Made by a program: the position numbers and the translations under genes
The notes under the pieces: model-generated
The model's input: the letters and a program-made list of their open reading frames with translations, nothing else
Databases searched by the model: none
Told to the model about the DNA's origin: nothing
DNA from: Anodontia alba
Lineage: Eukaryota; Mollusca; Bivalvia; Lucinida; Lucinidae
Length of the DNA: 64,000 nt
Reading direction: 5' to 3'
Assembly: GCA_964016985.1 (NCBI GenBank)
Contig: OZ024821.1
Span: 125,362,035 to 125,426,034, forward strand
Shown here: piece after piece, positions 11,560 through 22,986 of the stretch
Layout: every line of letters starts with the position of its first letter
How positions within the stretch are numbered: the stretch's first letter is position 1

Positions 11560-12149
11560 ATACTATCTCCTACGTAGGACTTATTATTTCCTACGTAGGA
11601 GTTATTCTCCTACGTAGGAGATACTAACTCCTACGTAGGACTTATTATCCCCAACGTAGGATTTATTATCTCCTACGTAGGAGTTACTATCTCCTACGTA
11701 CAACTTATTATCTCGTACGTAGGAGTTACTAACTCCTACGTAGGACTTATTATCTCCTACGAAGGACATTATCTCCTACGTAGGAGTTATTATCTCCTAC
11801 TAACTCCTAAGTAGGACTTAATATCCCTACGTAGGTCTTATTATCTCCTACGTAGGAGTTACTATCTCCTACGTAGGACCTATTATCTCCTGCGTATGTG
11901 TTACTAAGTCCTACGTAGGACATTATCTCCTACATAGGACTTATTATCTCCTACGTAGGAGTTACTTACTCCTACTACGTAGGAGTTACTTACTCCTACG
12001 TACGACTTATTATCTCCTACACAGGACTTATTATCTCCTACGTAGGAGTTACTTACTCCTACATAGGACTTATTATCTCCTACGTAGGAGTTACTAACTC
12101 CTACGTAGGACTTAGACATTTTTTCACTTGGCACTAGGACGCTTCCATA
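11560..12149 (-). repeat. TACGTA satellite array, right member of an inverted pair
   Basis: Slightly more than 20 units of TTATTATCTCCTACGTAGGA, the reverse of the left array, with occasional loss of the half-unit. The outer flank is CACTTGGCACTAGGACGCTT, then CCATA. The long repetitive ORF across it is only the translated satellite. Confidence 0.9.
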
Positions 12150-12309
12150 ATATTTGGCTAGCCATAACAGGCGATAATTATAAACAAGGGACTGTTTACT
12201 GACCATTATATAAAATTGGAAATACTTATTATTTTATGTTTGATATACCTAGGCTTGTGATCAGCAACCATTCGTCGAATAAAACTCCCTTATACTACAG
12301 CTTATGATG

Positions 12310-12395
12310 TAAATATTTCTCAGTAAATATTTCTCAGCTAATTCGTTTTGCAAGAGCATCTAGTTAAGTTAGTAACTAAATAATCGAAATAAAAT
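12310..12395 (+). pseudogene. Fragment of the minus-strand 23.7-kb-type retroelement
   Basis: TATTTCTCAGCTAATTCGTT and GCAAGAGCATCTAG match the DNA encoding the Y-I-S-Q-L-I-R-F-A-R segment of the retroelement at 23674-24450 and its fragment at 21650-21725. Only about 80 bp remain and stops interrupt it. Confidence 0.6.
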
Positions 12396-12483
12396 TTCAG
12401 CTGTTGAACCGTTATGATAAACTACGTTAAACATTTTCTTAGTTTTATCGCCGTCTGTTGGTATAAATGCCCAAATATAACGT

Positions 12484-12545
12484 TATTATATTAAAGTGGG
12501 GTTTAACGGATTCAAAATTATATAGGTATGTTTTCGTTAGAACTA
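12484..12545 (-). mobile_element. Family A end fragment
   Basis: TTAAAGTGGGGTTTAACGGA is followed by TTCAAAATTATATAGG and TATGTTTTCGTTAG. This is the outer arm and terminus of family A without the central palindrome. Confidence 0.7.
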
Positions 12546-13079
12546 TGTGGCGTTTGTTCTGCCCTTGTTTGTTCCTCAACTTGCCTTCTTTCCGTGCCCC
12601 ATGAGGGTTGTGCTTCGTGACTGCGGCATTTCCTGGGTATATTACATTTTCAGCAGTGATTTACTGAGATTTTCTCAGTGAATTATAATCGATAATTCAC
12701 CGAGTGAATGATCTCATTTCGAACGTTTTGACTTTATTATTACTAGGCGACGTTGCTGACATTGTTGGTAGTATAAACATATTTTATTACATCATTTCAT
12801 GGCAATGGGGTCGGGCCACAAGTCCTACCAACATTAGTTACGGCCCTCTCTCTGCAGTTTTATTACAACAATAAACAGACACATGATAATGGCAAATTGA
12901 GAGACATTTTCTAAATACTTGATATGGAGTGATTTATGTTTAACAAAATATGGACTCGAAAATAAGTATACAATACATAATTTTAAAAGAAGATGGCGAA
13001 TATGAGGTGATGAGAAAAATAAAGTAAACAATTAACCAAACATGTAATAAGATAATAATGGAATGTCATGCTGGTCTTA

Positions 13080-14298
13080 AGTTAACAGCAGGCTAGTTGG
13101 TGAATCTTCTGGTATCCTTGAAAAACGTCTGCACGGCTGTGAAAATAATAATATTTTCTTCAGCTGTCAGGTTTTCATCTCCAAAAAATAATATAAATAT
13201 TTAATGGATAGAAATCCCTAGTAGCTCGCAAAAATGCATCTCTTTCATTATTGTAGTTTAAGCAATTAAAGAAATAATGATCTGCATTTTCGACTTCTTC
13301 AGAGCAACTACAAGAATGACTAGTGACAGATGATTTATATATAAATCAGATAGTAAATAACTAAAATTATTTCTAATTCTAGCATGTAAAACTGAGAGAT
13401 ATCTGCTACCAGTTCGATAGTATGTTGGAACACTTGAATTATTTTGATGCTTTTTCAGCTGAAACTTAACTTAAAACTTGCTAGGGATGGTGAATTACGT
13501 TGTTCTATGTCGAGAGAATTCCACGCAGAAATACGTAGATGATGGAATACATGGTTTACGTGAAGTTTCAGTCCTGCAGAGGGGAACAGTAATGTTGTGT
13601 TGATTTCGTAGAGTATAGGTACTTATTTCTCCAACCGAAGGAGGACTCGGGTCAGATACGTATGTAGGAACAAGACCATTGATTGATTTTTACATAAAAA
13701 TAAGCTTTTGCTTCCTGCGTCTTTCTGCAAGTGACACCAATCGCATTCTCTGTAGAGATTGTCTAATGAAACCGATCTTGTTATGCCTGTTACTATGCGG
13801 GTGGCTTCATTCTGAAGTTTTTGAAGAGAACTGATATCTTGTACTGTGCAGCCATCCCATACAACGCATGAATATTCGATAATTGGCAGTAAATATAAGT
13901 ATATTTGGTTTAAAGCAACACGACTGAATGTAAATTTAAGTTTCTGCATTATACCAATAATTTTAGATGCACTTTTAATTATGTTTTCAATATGGCAGTG
14001 CCATTGTCCATTACTATTAAATGTAAGACCTAAATGTTTGTGTTCTGTTACGAATTTTATGGGTGTACCATCAAAAATTGTTAGGAAGAGATTCAATGAA
14101 TCTTAAAGTAAAAAGCATTACTTCAGTTTTAAAGGGTCAAAATTTATTAACCACTGTGCTGCCCAACGTACTAGCATACGTACATAGTGATTGATAATAC
14201 CTTCGTTGTCTTTAATAGTAGCTGCAGAATAAAACAACGAACTATCATCTGCAAATAAGCTAAAAAGACTAAGAAATGATTCAGCTATATCATTAATC
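13080..14298 (-). pseudogene. Non-LTR retrotransposon (LINE) 3' part, degenerate
   Basis: On the minus strand, translation in shifting frames gives the RT motif FADD (near 14245-14270), then W-A-A-Q-W-L-I-N-F-D-P. A 157-codon ORF (13623-14096) follows with the post-RT 'thumb/connection' pattern KHLGLTF, Q-I-Y-x-Y-L-L-P-I-I-E-Y-S-C-V-V-W-D and E-A-T-R-I-V-T-G. About 300 bp further on, the frame encodes C-S-C-S-E-E-V-E-N-A-D-H-Y-F-F-N-C, the C-terminal Cys/His motif of this LINE type. Stops and frameshifts mark it dead, and the 5' half is missing. It is homologous to, but clearly diverged from, the plus-strand LINE at 44.2-46.6 kb. The clade is Jockey/CR1-like, not resolved. Confidence 0.85.
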
Positions 14299-14631
14299 TA
14301 CACTAAAAATAATAGTAACAACAATAACAATAGTTGACGTTTCGCGGAAAATTTGATAAAATCATGGAGATCAGACTGCAATTTTCACGTCCAGTTAGCG
14401 TTTCTTTTAGGAAAGACCTGCAACGCAAATATAAAGTATGGTTTTCTTGATAATCCAGTTCAACTTTCGTGATATTGTTGTGTCTGTATTTCAAGCACAG
14501 GATGATTTTTGCATTAAAGTGAAAACAAGATGGCGACTGATTTTCAAACTAAACCACGCCTTCTGAAATTCATGCACTGACTGGAACTATTTTGGTAGAA
14601 AACGGCTGAATGTGAAAATTCAAAGGTAAAA

Positions 14632-14866
14632 CATGAATGAAAATATAATAAACAGTTTATTTGATTGTTTTGATCGATTACGGAGGAATAATTCACACAT
14701 GTTCTAAGGCTTTCATGTAAAAAAAAAAAAAAAAAAAAAAAACTTCGCTCACTCGTTTTTTTTTTTTTTTTACACGCAATCCTTAGAACATTAGTGAATT
14801 ATTTCTCCGCAATCGATCAAAACAAATAAACTCTATATATTCATTTATATTTTCCCATGTATGAAC
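14632..14866. mobile_element. Long hairpin element with A/T-run centre
   Basis: The arms TTTGATCGATTACGGAGGAA..CACATGTTCTAAGG and CCTTAGAACATTAGTGAATT..CTCCGCAATCGATCAAAA are inverted over about 100 bp. They surround a poly-A run, CTTCGCTCACTCG, and a poly-T run. No coding content. Confidence 0.75.
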
Positions 14867-14984
14867 ATGTGAAGTCTGTCGAAATGTTATTTTAGAAACG
14901 AAGTATTGTTTATTTCTGAATGTATTACTTTACATAAGTATGCATTAATTATGTATTTAGTAGAGAACTTGTGAATGTGTTGTT

Positions 14985-15182
14985 TTTTTTTGTTGTTGTT
15001 TTTTTTTTTTTTTTTGTTTTTTTTGTTTTGTTTTGTTTTTTGTTTTTTTTTTCAACACTTTGCTAGATGCTTTCGCTGTCCAGATATGAAGCAAACCAGC
15101 CAGCAAATAATGTATATCAAATTTAAAATTTATTGATTCAGCCTTTATGTCTTGTTTAATTAACATTTTATTTTGTTTTGTT

Positions 15183-15235
<53 letters not shown>

Positions 15236-15265
15236 TTTTTTATTTTTATTTTATTTTATTTTTTT
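14985..15265. repeat. T-rich low-complexity and TTTA microsatellite
   Basis: T/TG-rich runs at 14985-15055 and a (TTTA)n tract at 15180-15232 that passes into TTTTA/T runs to 15265. Confidence 0.85.
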
Positions 15266-15546
15266 AACATTTTCCTTAATTTTCTTTAGAGAGAACTCCT
15301 GAGGTAGACAGTGGGGCTCAGTCATGAAATGCCTCACCTGGAGTAACCTGGTGTGTCCAACAGCAGCATGACAACGTAAAACCTTTTCGTGTAAGAGCAA
15401 TGCATCTAATCCTTACCGGTTACGTTAAACTTTTCATATTGGTTTATAGTTCCTCGTCGCTTTATTGCGTTATATTAAAGTAGTTATACAATTTTAGCTT
15501 TTAAAATAGCTTTGTTTTCACTTAGCACAAGTAAATGTTACGGCTG

Positions 15547-16330
15547 AATATACCCCGCCACACAATAGTGGCGGGGTATTATGGTTTCACGTTGGACGTC
15601 CGTGTGTCCGTCCGTCCGCCAGTCGTCCGTCCGTCCGTTTTTCGTTTCCGGATGATAACTTGTGTAAACTTCAATAGATTTTCAACAAACTTGGTATGTG
15701 CATTGATATTATAGATATCTGGTTTGGGATTACTAATGGCCAATTTCGTCAATTTTTTACGGAGTCCGAGACACGCCCATATTTTCGTTTCCGGACGATA
15801 ACTTGAGTAAATAACAAGAGATTTTAACCAAACTAGCTATATATGCATTGATATTAAGGAGATCTGGTTTGGGATTGCTAATGGGCAAATTTCGTTAAAT
15901 TTTTACGGAGTTATCTGCCCGAGACACGCCCATATTTCCGTTTCCGGACGATAACGTGTAAATAACAAGGGATTTTAACCAAACTTGCTATATGCATTGG
16001 CATTAAGGAGATCTGGTTTGGAATTGCTAATGGGCGTATTACGTCAAATTTTTACGGAGTTATCTGCCCGAGACACGCCCATATTTTCGTTTCCAGGCGA
16101 TAACTTGTAAATAACAAGGGGATGTTAACCAAACTTGCTATATGCATTGATATGAGCAGGATCTGGTTTAGGATTGTTATCTGTCCATTGATATTATCAA
16201 GATCTGGTTTAGGATTTTTATCTGTCCCTCCGTTATTTTTTACAGACATTTTCGCAACGATGACTTTAATACATAAACAAATAATTGCTGTGGTGGGGTA
16301 TTATGCTTGCGGTGCTTTTATTTTAATATG
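15547..16330 (+). repeat. GGCGGGGTAT-type dispersed repeat with internal tandem units
   Basis: It opens with the hairpin CCCCGCCAC..GTGGCGGGGTAT, then a CCGTCCGTCCG tract. Four units of about 140 bp follow (CGTTTCCGGACGATAACTTG ... GCATTGATATTAAGGAGATC ... GAGTTATCTGCCCGAGACAC), and it closes with GGTGGGGTATTATGC. A second member of the family lies at 33120-33815. Confidence 0.8.
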
Positions 16331-16599
16331 AAATGGTATTGAGTACTTGACATGCAAATCTTGGTCAAATTTGCTATATTCATTGATGCAAAAGGTGAAT
16401 TCAAAGGAGTCGAAATGAGATCTCGTCCCGTTGGCCTTTACAAGAATGAGCCACACACTGGAAAATATAATTACAGCTGATTCCACTTCGCTTTTAGGCT
16501 TGTCTAATCAAAACTAAAGTAAGTAGTAATGAATATCAGTTTTTTGTCCCAATGTCCCGAGAATGATATAATTTGCGCCTAGCCGTACAAATGCATCCA

Positions 16600-17155
16600 C
16601 CTACTTTAACTAGAGCAAGTCGATGGCGCGCCATCGCATATCCCGCGCCAGCGCCATCGCATATCTCCGCGCACATCAAATTTCAAAATTCGTTCCTCCA
16701 GTCCTCATCCATAGGGCTATTACCTGTGACAGTTTCATGGTTCTAACTCAAAAAGCTTAGGAGGAGTTGTGTGACAATCGAAACAAATGACCCAAAATCC
16801 TACTTTTTGATCTCTGGTGACTCTCAGACATGCCCCCGGGGCAAAATGTTTGCACCACTGTATTTTACTCTTCATTATTTTTGATGAAATATGCAATCTG
16901 ACTACGTTTGTACAAAATGGATTTTGGACCCTTCGGTGCACCCCCCGGCCCTTCCCCCAGAGGTTACATCAAAATTCCGAATGTGTTCTTCTGGTCCTCA
17001 CCCATAGGGCTATCGCCAGTTTTAGTTTCGAGGTTCTAGCTTAAATGGTCTAGGATCAGTGGTGTGACATACAAGACGGACGTACGGACTGGCGGACGGA
17101 CGGGAGGTATCACAATATCCCCGCTTTTTCTTCAAAAAGTGTGGGGATAAAAATG
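16600..17155 (-). repeat. Dispersed repeat with GGACGGAC/GGGGATA end
   Basis: A CGCGCCATCGCATATCCCGC block is followed by two related segments (CCTCATCCATAGGGCTATTAC and CCTCACCCATAGGGCTATCG) about 280 bp apart. It ends with a GACGGACGTACGGACTGGCGG tract and TATCACAATATCCCCGC. Read in reverse it resembles the layout of the GGCGGGGTAT family (hairpin, CCGTCCG tract, internal repeats), but the body differs. Confidence 0.6.
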
Positions 17156-17490
17156 GAATTGTCAAAATCAATATACCTATATCCCATAACCTTTGATAAA
17201 ACGCTGCAATGGTAAGTTTTTAGGATATCTACGTAAGTGCGGTGTGCCGAAATAAGGCATGTAAAAGGAGGAAGAATGAACACCTTCTGTTTATGCAGGT
17301 TTTTCTAATAGATACTATTCTGTTCTGTTATATTCTATGTATACCGGCTAGTCCTGGGTTTCAGTTGAAGACAACAAGCATGTGGTTAATGATGTATTAT
17401 GGATCAACAATGGATCACCTCCGTGTCTAGTAGAGGATTATAATGTACATGAGTATGACGTAATAATATGCGATTTACGTTCTCAGCTGT

Positions 17491-17769
17491 CATCACGAAA
17501 ACACACCTATATAATTTTGACCCCCTTAAACCCCACTTTTATATAGTAAAACTGGGGTTTATTGGGGTATACATTATTTTTCTTATTTCTGCTCAAAAAC
17601 ATAGATTGTGGGTACTCGTTAGAACAGCCTCGGCGAGGCGGTTCTAACGAGTACCAACAATCTATGTTTTGAGCAGAAATATGAAAAAATATCAGAATTT
17701 TTATCTGAAAACTTTCAGTTTTTGGTGGTTAAATATTCAATATACTAGAATAGACGTGTTTTCGTAATG
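17491..17769 (+). mobile_element. Family A palindromic element, complete
   Basis: The ends are CATCACGAAAACACACC and GACGTGTTTTCGTAATG. The central palindrome has one mismatch (AACAGCC against GGCGGTT). It lies about 1 kb upstream of exon 2. Confidence 0.9.
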
Positions 17770-18746
17770 TCTTGCACTAATTCAGCACAATATGATTGAT
17801 CGAGTGAAATGTAATTATAAATACATTAGTTTCTAGCATGAAGTATTTAAGGTGAATGGATACACTTGGTAAATTTTCCGTCCTTTTTGAAAGGGAGACA
17901 ACTTTTGAGTTTGCTTTTCTTTTAGAGTAGACCCCTTTTAAGAAGGAAGACAAACCATTGTGACAGTTGCCTAATGAAAGTGCATCAGTTTCTCCTAATA
18001 TGATATATAAAAGCAGGGAAAACACACACATTTTTTTCCATTTGATTCAGTTATATTGTAGTGTGAGTTAGTAGGAAAAACGGTTCTATTATGATACTTT
18101 GAAACAATTTTAATTATTTTTGTTTTATTAGTATTATTACTTTTTAAAAAAAAATATTTATTTATAATTCCAACTCAACAGGCTTTCAAGGATTTGGTGC
18201 AATTTGATTGACCGATAGCAATTTAAAAACGGGATTTATAGTAGGATAAATTCAATGCGCAGGAATACTGAAATAATGTTTTCTTCGCGCAAGTTTCTAA
18301 AATAAACTATTTTACCCACATCTTCGATGAAATGTATGACCTAGTTGGAGTTATAAAAAATGAAATTATATTTTGTGGATTTTATCGACGTATACACGCC
18401 GGCGATTTACTCATAAACTTAACATAAAGCGGATTTATAAAGTCTGTGAGTGATTCGCTGGTATTTACACATCGATAAAATTTATTCCTGTAATACATTT
18501 TGTTGTTATTTCGGAATATAGTATGTTTATGTTCTGTTATTACATTATGATAGTTTGCAGTCTTTATTATACATATATATGGTGAACTATTCCACCTGTG
18601 AAATACTACCTTTCCTCAAACAGAGAGAAATGAACAATTTTGAAAGTAAATATATGTACGTCTGTCCTGTGATTTATTAGACAGTATTGTTTGTCATTCT
18701 TCTATCGTTCTCTTATCATTCTCATATCATTTTCTGTTTATTAAAG

Positions 18747-18890
18747 GTCCATTAGCGACAATTGTGATTGACAAGTTTAGCTGCAGAACTGCACTGGTAG
18801 TATCTGGCTTCCTTTATGTTTGTGGATATCTTGCAACAGCTTTTGCACCAAGCATAGAAATTTGCGTTTTTACTTGCGGTATCGTTGCCG
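18747..18890 (+). CDS. SLC16-like transporter, exon 2 (TM2 end to TM4)
   Basis: A 144-nt exon in phase 1 at both ends. The acceptor is TTATTAAAG and the donor GTACGTATG, a good match to consensus. It encodes P-L-A-T-I-V-I-D-K-F-S-C-R-T-A-L-V-V, the TM2 end and the TM2-TM3 loop, where SLC16 proteins carry a D/NRFGCR-like motif (here DKFSCR). TM3 (V-V-S-G-F-L-Y-V-C-G-Y) and TM4 (I-E-I-C-V-F-T-C-G-I-V-A) follow. The flanks have stop codons in this frame, and coding similarity stops at the splice sites. Skipping this exon would keep the frame but delete two membrane spans. Confidence 0.9.
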
Positions 18891-19185
18891 GTACGTATGA
18901 AGATTTGGTCTGTATTATCAACACTTAGGGGATTGGATATATTTGATAGATTTTCCTCCATTTGATTGACAACGCAAACAATGATCGAGCCTTCCTTTCT
19001 TTCTGTAATCTATTCCCCTTCTGGAAAGGGGTCTACTCTAAAAGAAAGAATTTGCTCCAGGTTCAGAAGGTTAGCAAAACCAATGTTGACAGAGCTATCT
19101 CTTCTAAATAGTATATATATATATATATATCCCCCTTAATCTCTAGAACAAAAAGAATAATATGAAAATATTATTTGAGCCGAGG

Positions 19186-19402
19186 CATTTCCTACAAGAA
19201 TGCATGTGCGCCCAGCGAAGACAGATCAGTCTGCACACCTGCGCAGTCTGATCAAAGTCAAAGCATGGCACTCTGAGGGTAGCCAATAATCCAATGCGTC
19301 TTCAGGCGGACAGCCAAGAGTCTTGCAGACTGCGCGGATGCGCAGGTTGATCTAAATCTTCACTGAGCGCACAAACATGCTTGTAGGAAATGTTGTTCCC
19401 CG
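19186..19402. mobile_element. Family I hairpin element
   Basis: The outer stem pairs TTTCCTACAAGAATGCATGT with ACATGCTTGTAGGAAA. GCGCCCAGCGAAGACAGATC and CAGACTGCGCGGATGCGCAG form the GC-rich stems of this family. Related copies lie at 35291, 38655, 41652, 47212, 51510 and 55730. Confidence 0.75.
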
Positions 19403-19431
19403 GATCATTTGTTACTTCAGCAAGAGAATAT

Positions 19432-19677
19432 CAGGCCCCGAGGTTATAAAACTTTTCCATGCTCAACTCAGCTGAGCATGAAATTTTTCATGCTAATAAA
19501 TCTCAAATTACTAACAATTGCCAATTCTTTCTTGCTAAACATAGATGAGCATGAAAATTTCTCTGCTAATAAATATAAAAATGCCAACTATTGTTGGCAT
19601 TTTCATATTTATTAGCAGAGAAAATTTCATGCTCAGCTGAGATGAGCACGAAAAACATTTTATAACCTCAGAGCCTG
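19432..19677. mobile_element. Family J inverted-repeat element (GGCCCCGAG ends)
   Basis: The ends are CAGGCCCCGAGGTTATAAAA and TTTTATAACCTCAGAGCCTG. Inner inverted pairs are TCAACTCAGCTGAGCATG / CATGCTCAGCTGAG and AATGCCAACTA/TTGTTGGCATT at the centre. It sits 30 bp from a family I element. A second copy at 38724-38964 lies inside one. Confidence 0.82.
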
Positions 19678-20467
19678 CATTGTGATTACTTATTAGGAAA
19701 GTCTGTAGATGATTCTGGTGAAATTCTAAATACATAACAAATATTGTCCCTAACAGCTTTTTAAACCTACCTAACAAACAAATAGTGCACCGTAGGATTC
19801 GGTACAACAAATGATTGGTGCATAAACATTGCTTCGACGTTGCGTTCTGGTGTAAGTAATTGTGTGGAATAATGTTACCACAACGGTGGTCAGGAACGTG
19901 TTCCCACTGTATTTTCCGCAGCCATGTTATATGGATATTCATGTATATGGTAAATAAGAGGATTCTAATTCCATTAGAAAACTTTTGAGAAAATTAAATT
20001 TGAAATTGCAAATGCGTAAAAAATGTTTATTTATGTGTCCCTAATTATAAAAGTTTACTGCAAGATTTTGATAATCTTAATCTCATGCTGAAATAATTTT
20101 CATTTTATAGGGGAAAAACACCTTTAAAGAAACAATTGCTGAATATGTAGATATCCAAAAAGGAGTGACCCATTAAAGTAATAAACACATAAATCACTGA
20201 ACATAGTCAAAGTTTCCTGACATAGACTAGCTAGTTTTAGCCACTATGTCCTCTCATCAGTGACCCAAATAAATTAACTAAAATCCCGCCATGGTCCATT
20301 TTAAGTCCTTTTGTTTTTGGTCACAAATCCTCATGGAATGAGAACATTATAGTTACATTTCATAGTAATGATAAGGGAAATAAACACTTGTAGGTGTTAC
20401 TCTGCTTTTAACATCTTTAGTTTGCGTTTGCCTTAAGTGTTGGTGTGTGCACGCGTGTACGTGCGTT

Positions 20468-20472
<5 letters not shown>

Positions 20473-20543
<71 letters not shown>
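20473..20543. repeat. (GT)n microsatellite, about 35 repeats
   Basis: An uninterrupted GT run of about 70 bp. The Thr-His ORFs on the other strand are artefacts of it. Confidence 0.97.
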
Positions 20544-20547
<4 letters not shown>

Positions 20548-21049
20548 GTTTTGCATGGCACTTTATTTAGAAGACGTGAAGAGAAAGTTACGTCAGCGCA
20601 ATAAGTGACGCCAGCGGTTCTAACGCGGAGCTTTAACCTCTTCACATAATTTCGGACAAATATACTCTTTTGGCAATGTTTTTGACCCAGAATTTATAGG
20701 GAATTCGAATTCAAGAAAAACAAAGTAGTATCAAACAGGGAAAATCCGTCATTCTTTCATTGTTTGAAACAGTGAAATTATCGATTTCAGTTTCACTGAG
20801 AATCTCTATATTTCACTGGAAAGCATAAAGAAAATGAATTTCTGTGAAAATGCACATAGGCATATAGTCATGCAATAAAGCTCAATCTGACGAATCCAGT
20901 GATATGAATATCACCTTTTGTACCAGATTTGGAGCCAGACCACTATAATTCTCAAGCGGTGATATTTTTCCTCAGTCTCCAGTTTTAACCTTTTCACACC
21001 TGAGTTTATAAAGTGGACGTCTGGATATACACTACTTACAAAAGAATCT

Positions 21050-21328
21050 CATCACGAAAACATACCTATATAATTTTGATCCCCTTAAACCCCACTTTTA
21101 TATAGCAAAACTGGGGTTTACAGAGGTATACATTATTTTTCTTATGTCTGCTTAAAACATAGATTGTGGGTACTCGTTAGAACCGCCTCGTCAAGGCGGT
21201 TCTAACGAGTACCAACAATCTATGTTTTGAGGAGAAATTTGTAAAAATATCAGAAATATTTATCTGAAAATTTTCATTTTTTGGTGGTAAAATTTTCAGT
21301 ATATTTGAATAGGCATGTTTTCGTAATG
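21050..21328 (+). mobile_element. Family A palindromic element, complete
   Basis: The ends are CATCACGAAAACATACC and GGCATGTTTTCGTAATG. The centre reads CGCCTCGTCAAGGCGG. It is about 400 bp upstream of another copy in the same orientation. Confidence 0.9.
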
Positions 21329-21518
21329 TTGGACATTGTTCGCCTCGATAATGTCACCAAGAGCAGTAAAATAGAGACGATAGTGGCGACGAAAAAAATT
21401 CAACCCATAAGACGGGTAGTGATCAGCTCAGGTGAGCTAAAATGTAAGAACAACAAACGAATAGGAACTTTGACAGAAACACTGCCTTGGAACGAACAAC
21501 ATTCACATTCAAATGTGG

Positions 21519-21725
21519 TGCTTTGATATCGGAGGAATTTGCTTTACTTAATTTTTCAGCAGCTAAATCGGATCAACAATGCTTTCCAGAAATAATATTA
21601 ATATCGAGTGCGTCGTTTTATTTAATTTCCCGTTTTCTGGACAGCAATGTCACTCGTGGAGTGTATATTTCTCAACATATTCGTTTTGCTAGAACATATA
21701 GTCAAATCAGTGACGTTACTAATCG
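21519..21725. pseudogene. Rearranged fragments of the 23.7-kb-type retroelement
   Basis: TATCGGAGGAATTTGCTTTA at 21526 matches the plus strand of 24268-24300, so that piece is a minus-strand fragment. At 21650-21725 the plus strand encodes G-V-Y-I-S-Q-H-I-R-F-A-R, which is the opposite orientation. Two inverted pieces of one element thus lie about 90 bp apart. The second abuts the family A element that starts at 21727. Confidence 0.6.
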
Positions 21726-21726
21726 A

Positions 21727-22006
21727 CATTACGAAAACACGCCTATATAATTTTGACCCCCTTAAACCCCACTTTTATATAGTAAAACTGGGGTTTACAG
21801 GGGTATACATTATTTTTCTTATTTCTGCTCAAAAACATAGATTGTGGGTACTCGTTAGAACCGTCTCGTCGAGGCGGTTCTAACGAGTACCCACAATCTA
21901 TGATTTGAGCAGAAATATGAAAAAATATCAGAATTTTTTACCGGAAAATTTTCCTATTTTGGTGGTAAAATGTTCAGTATATTTGAATAGGCATGTTTTC
22001 GTAATG
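21727..22006 (+). mobile_element. Family A palindromic element, complete
   Basis: The ends are CATTACGAAAACACGCC and GGCATGTTTTCGTAATG, around a nearly perfect palindrome (GTCTCGTCGAGGCGG centre). It starts one base after the retroelement fragment ends. Confidence 0.9.
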
Positions 22007-22156
22007 AAGTGTATTAAGTGCTAGCGTATTTAACAACGGTACCGCTATGACGAAAACATGTTCTACTTCGCCGTCATTCTGAATTACTTTTCAAATATAA
22101 AACTGATTGGGAAACACTTCTGAACTAAGGTCTGTCACAACCTGCATTCCTGGTGA

Positions 22157-22187
<31 letters not shown>

Positions 22188-22338
22188 CAGAAGGATTGTT
22201 AGTAATACTTAATTTTGGAACCTTACAAAAATATTATAAATCCTTAAAAAATAATTACAACACGAGTGATCTATCCCTAAAATGCATACGTGGTTGTTAA
22301 ACAAGTCATGGTTGATAGCTTTTATTTCCAGTACCTAT

Positions 22339-22539
22339 AATTGACTCCTCCGTCAGGCAGTTATAACCACGCCCACGTGTATTTCCTTAGACAAACTTTG
22401 TATTGATATACCTGTAAAAAGCATGTGTTGATTTGTTTGTCTTACTAAAAACATTGACAATTACCTTATTAGCTATTTTGAATGGTCAGTTGGGGTTGTC
22501 AGTTAAATGGTCAAGTGACTTGACTGAGGAGTCAATTGC
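22339..22539. mobile_element. TIR element with TTGACTCCTC ends
   Basis: AATTGACTCCTCCGTCAGGC at the left is matched by GACTTGACTGAGGAGTCAATT at the right over 200 bp. No coding capacity. A MITE-like unit of unassigned superfamily. Confidence 0.65.
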
Positions 22540-22635
22540 AAGATGGTGATCGTTCTTCAGACTGAATGACGGCTACTTCTTCAGTTTGTTTTAGATGATT
22601 GGCGCTTAACTATCGATGTCTATGGTCGAACATTA

Positions 22636-22718
22636 CCCAGCTGGCATGCAACGTTGAGACAACGACGTTGCATCGACGTTGATTCGACGTTGTGCAAACG
22701 TCGTGTGTCTGCTAGGAC
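22636..22718. repeat. CCCAGCTGGCA palindrome with AACGTTG/ACGTCG repeats
   Basis: CCCAGCTGGCATGCAACGTT is followed by alternating ACGACGTTG and CGACGTTGATTCGACGTTG, closing with CTGCTAGGA. It shares the CCCAGCTRGCA terminus with the palindromes at 47253 and 47471, and the AACGTTGATTC core with 41530-41600. Confidence 0.6.
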
Positions 22719-22894
22719 TTACGGTTTTCTAATTACTCGGCTTAAAATCGCCATTAATCCCCTTGCTTTGTTTCATGATAGTCGTGTATATATTTTTATC
22801 TTACTGTGATGTTTCTTTGATGAGACAAAAACCCCTACGCGGAGCGAATGTGGACTTGCATCAAACATTTAGGCTAGTTTAACATCTTTTAGCT

Positions 22895-22986
22895 GACCGT
22901 TCTTCTTTTTTTTTTTTTTTTTTTTTTTCTGTTTAGCTTTTGTTTTTGTTTGTTGTTGCTGTTTTATTTTTTTTTTTTTTTTTTTC
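22895..22986. repeat. Poly-T / T-rich low complexity
   Basis: Two long T runs (about 22909-22928 and 22967-22985) with a TG-rich stretch between them. Similar runs occur near 2527, 6451, 22158, 25688, 33830, 42348, 51294, 62222 (A) and 62700, and may mark retroposon tails or assembly-difficult tracts. Confidence 0.8.

Larger units (their letters stand above)
9676..11560. other. Spacer between the inverted TACGTA arrays
   Basis: AT-rich, with no ORF longer than about 90 codons. It holds an ATT/TATT microsatellite (about 9960-10095) and two decayed family H hairpins (10270-10372, 10585-10690). No transposase was recognised. Confidence 0.6.
1208..18746 (+). other. Intron 1 (17.5 kb, repeat-filled)
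   Basis: No exon-like sequence was recognised. The intron carries family A elements, SINEs, a LINE remnant on the minus strand, inverted TACGTA satellite arrays and two GGCGGGGTAT-type repeats, each listed separately. Stretches at 4860-5920, 6230-7680, 12540-13070, 14300-14630 and 17770-18746 show nothing I can assign beyond homopolymer runs and short hairpins. The acceptor is a pyrimidine-rich tract ending TTTCTGTTTATTAAAG. Confidence 0.75.

Noticed and set aside
20353..20645. Thr-His-rich ORFs on the minus strand
   Set aside because: They are read-through of the (GT)n microsatellite.
21281..21526. 81-codon ORF starting inside a family A element
   Set aside because: Its first third is transposable-element sequence and the rest has no recognisable domain or splice context.
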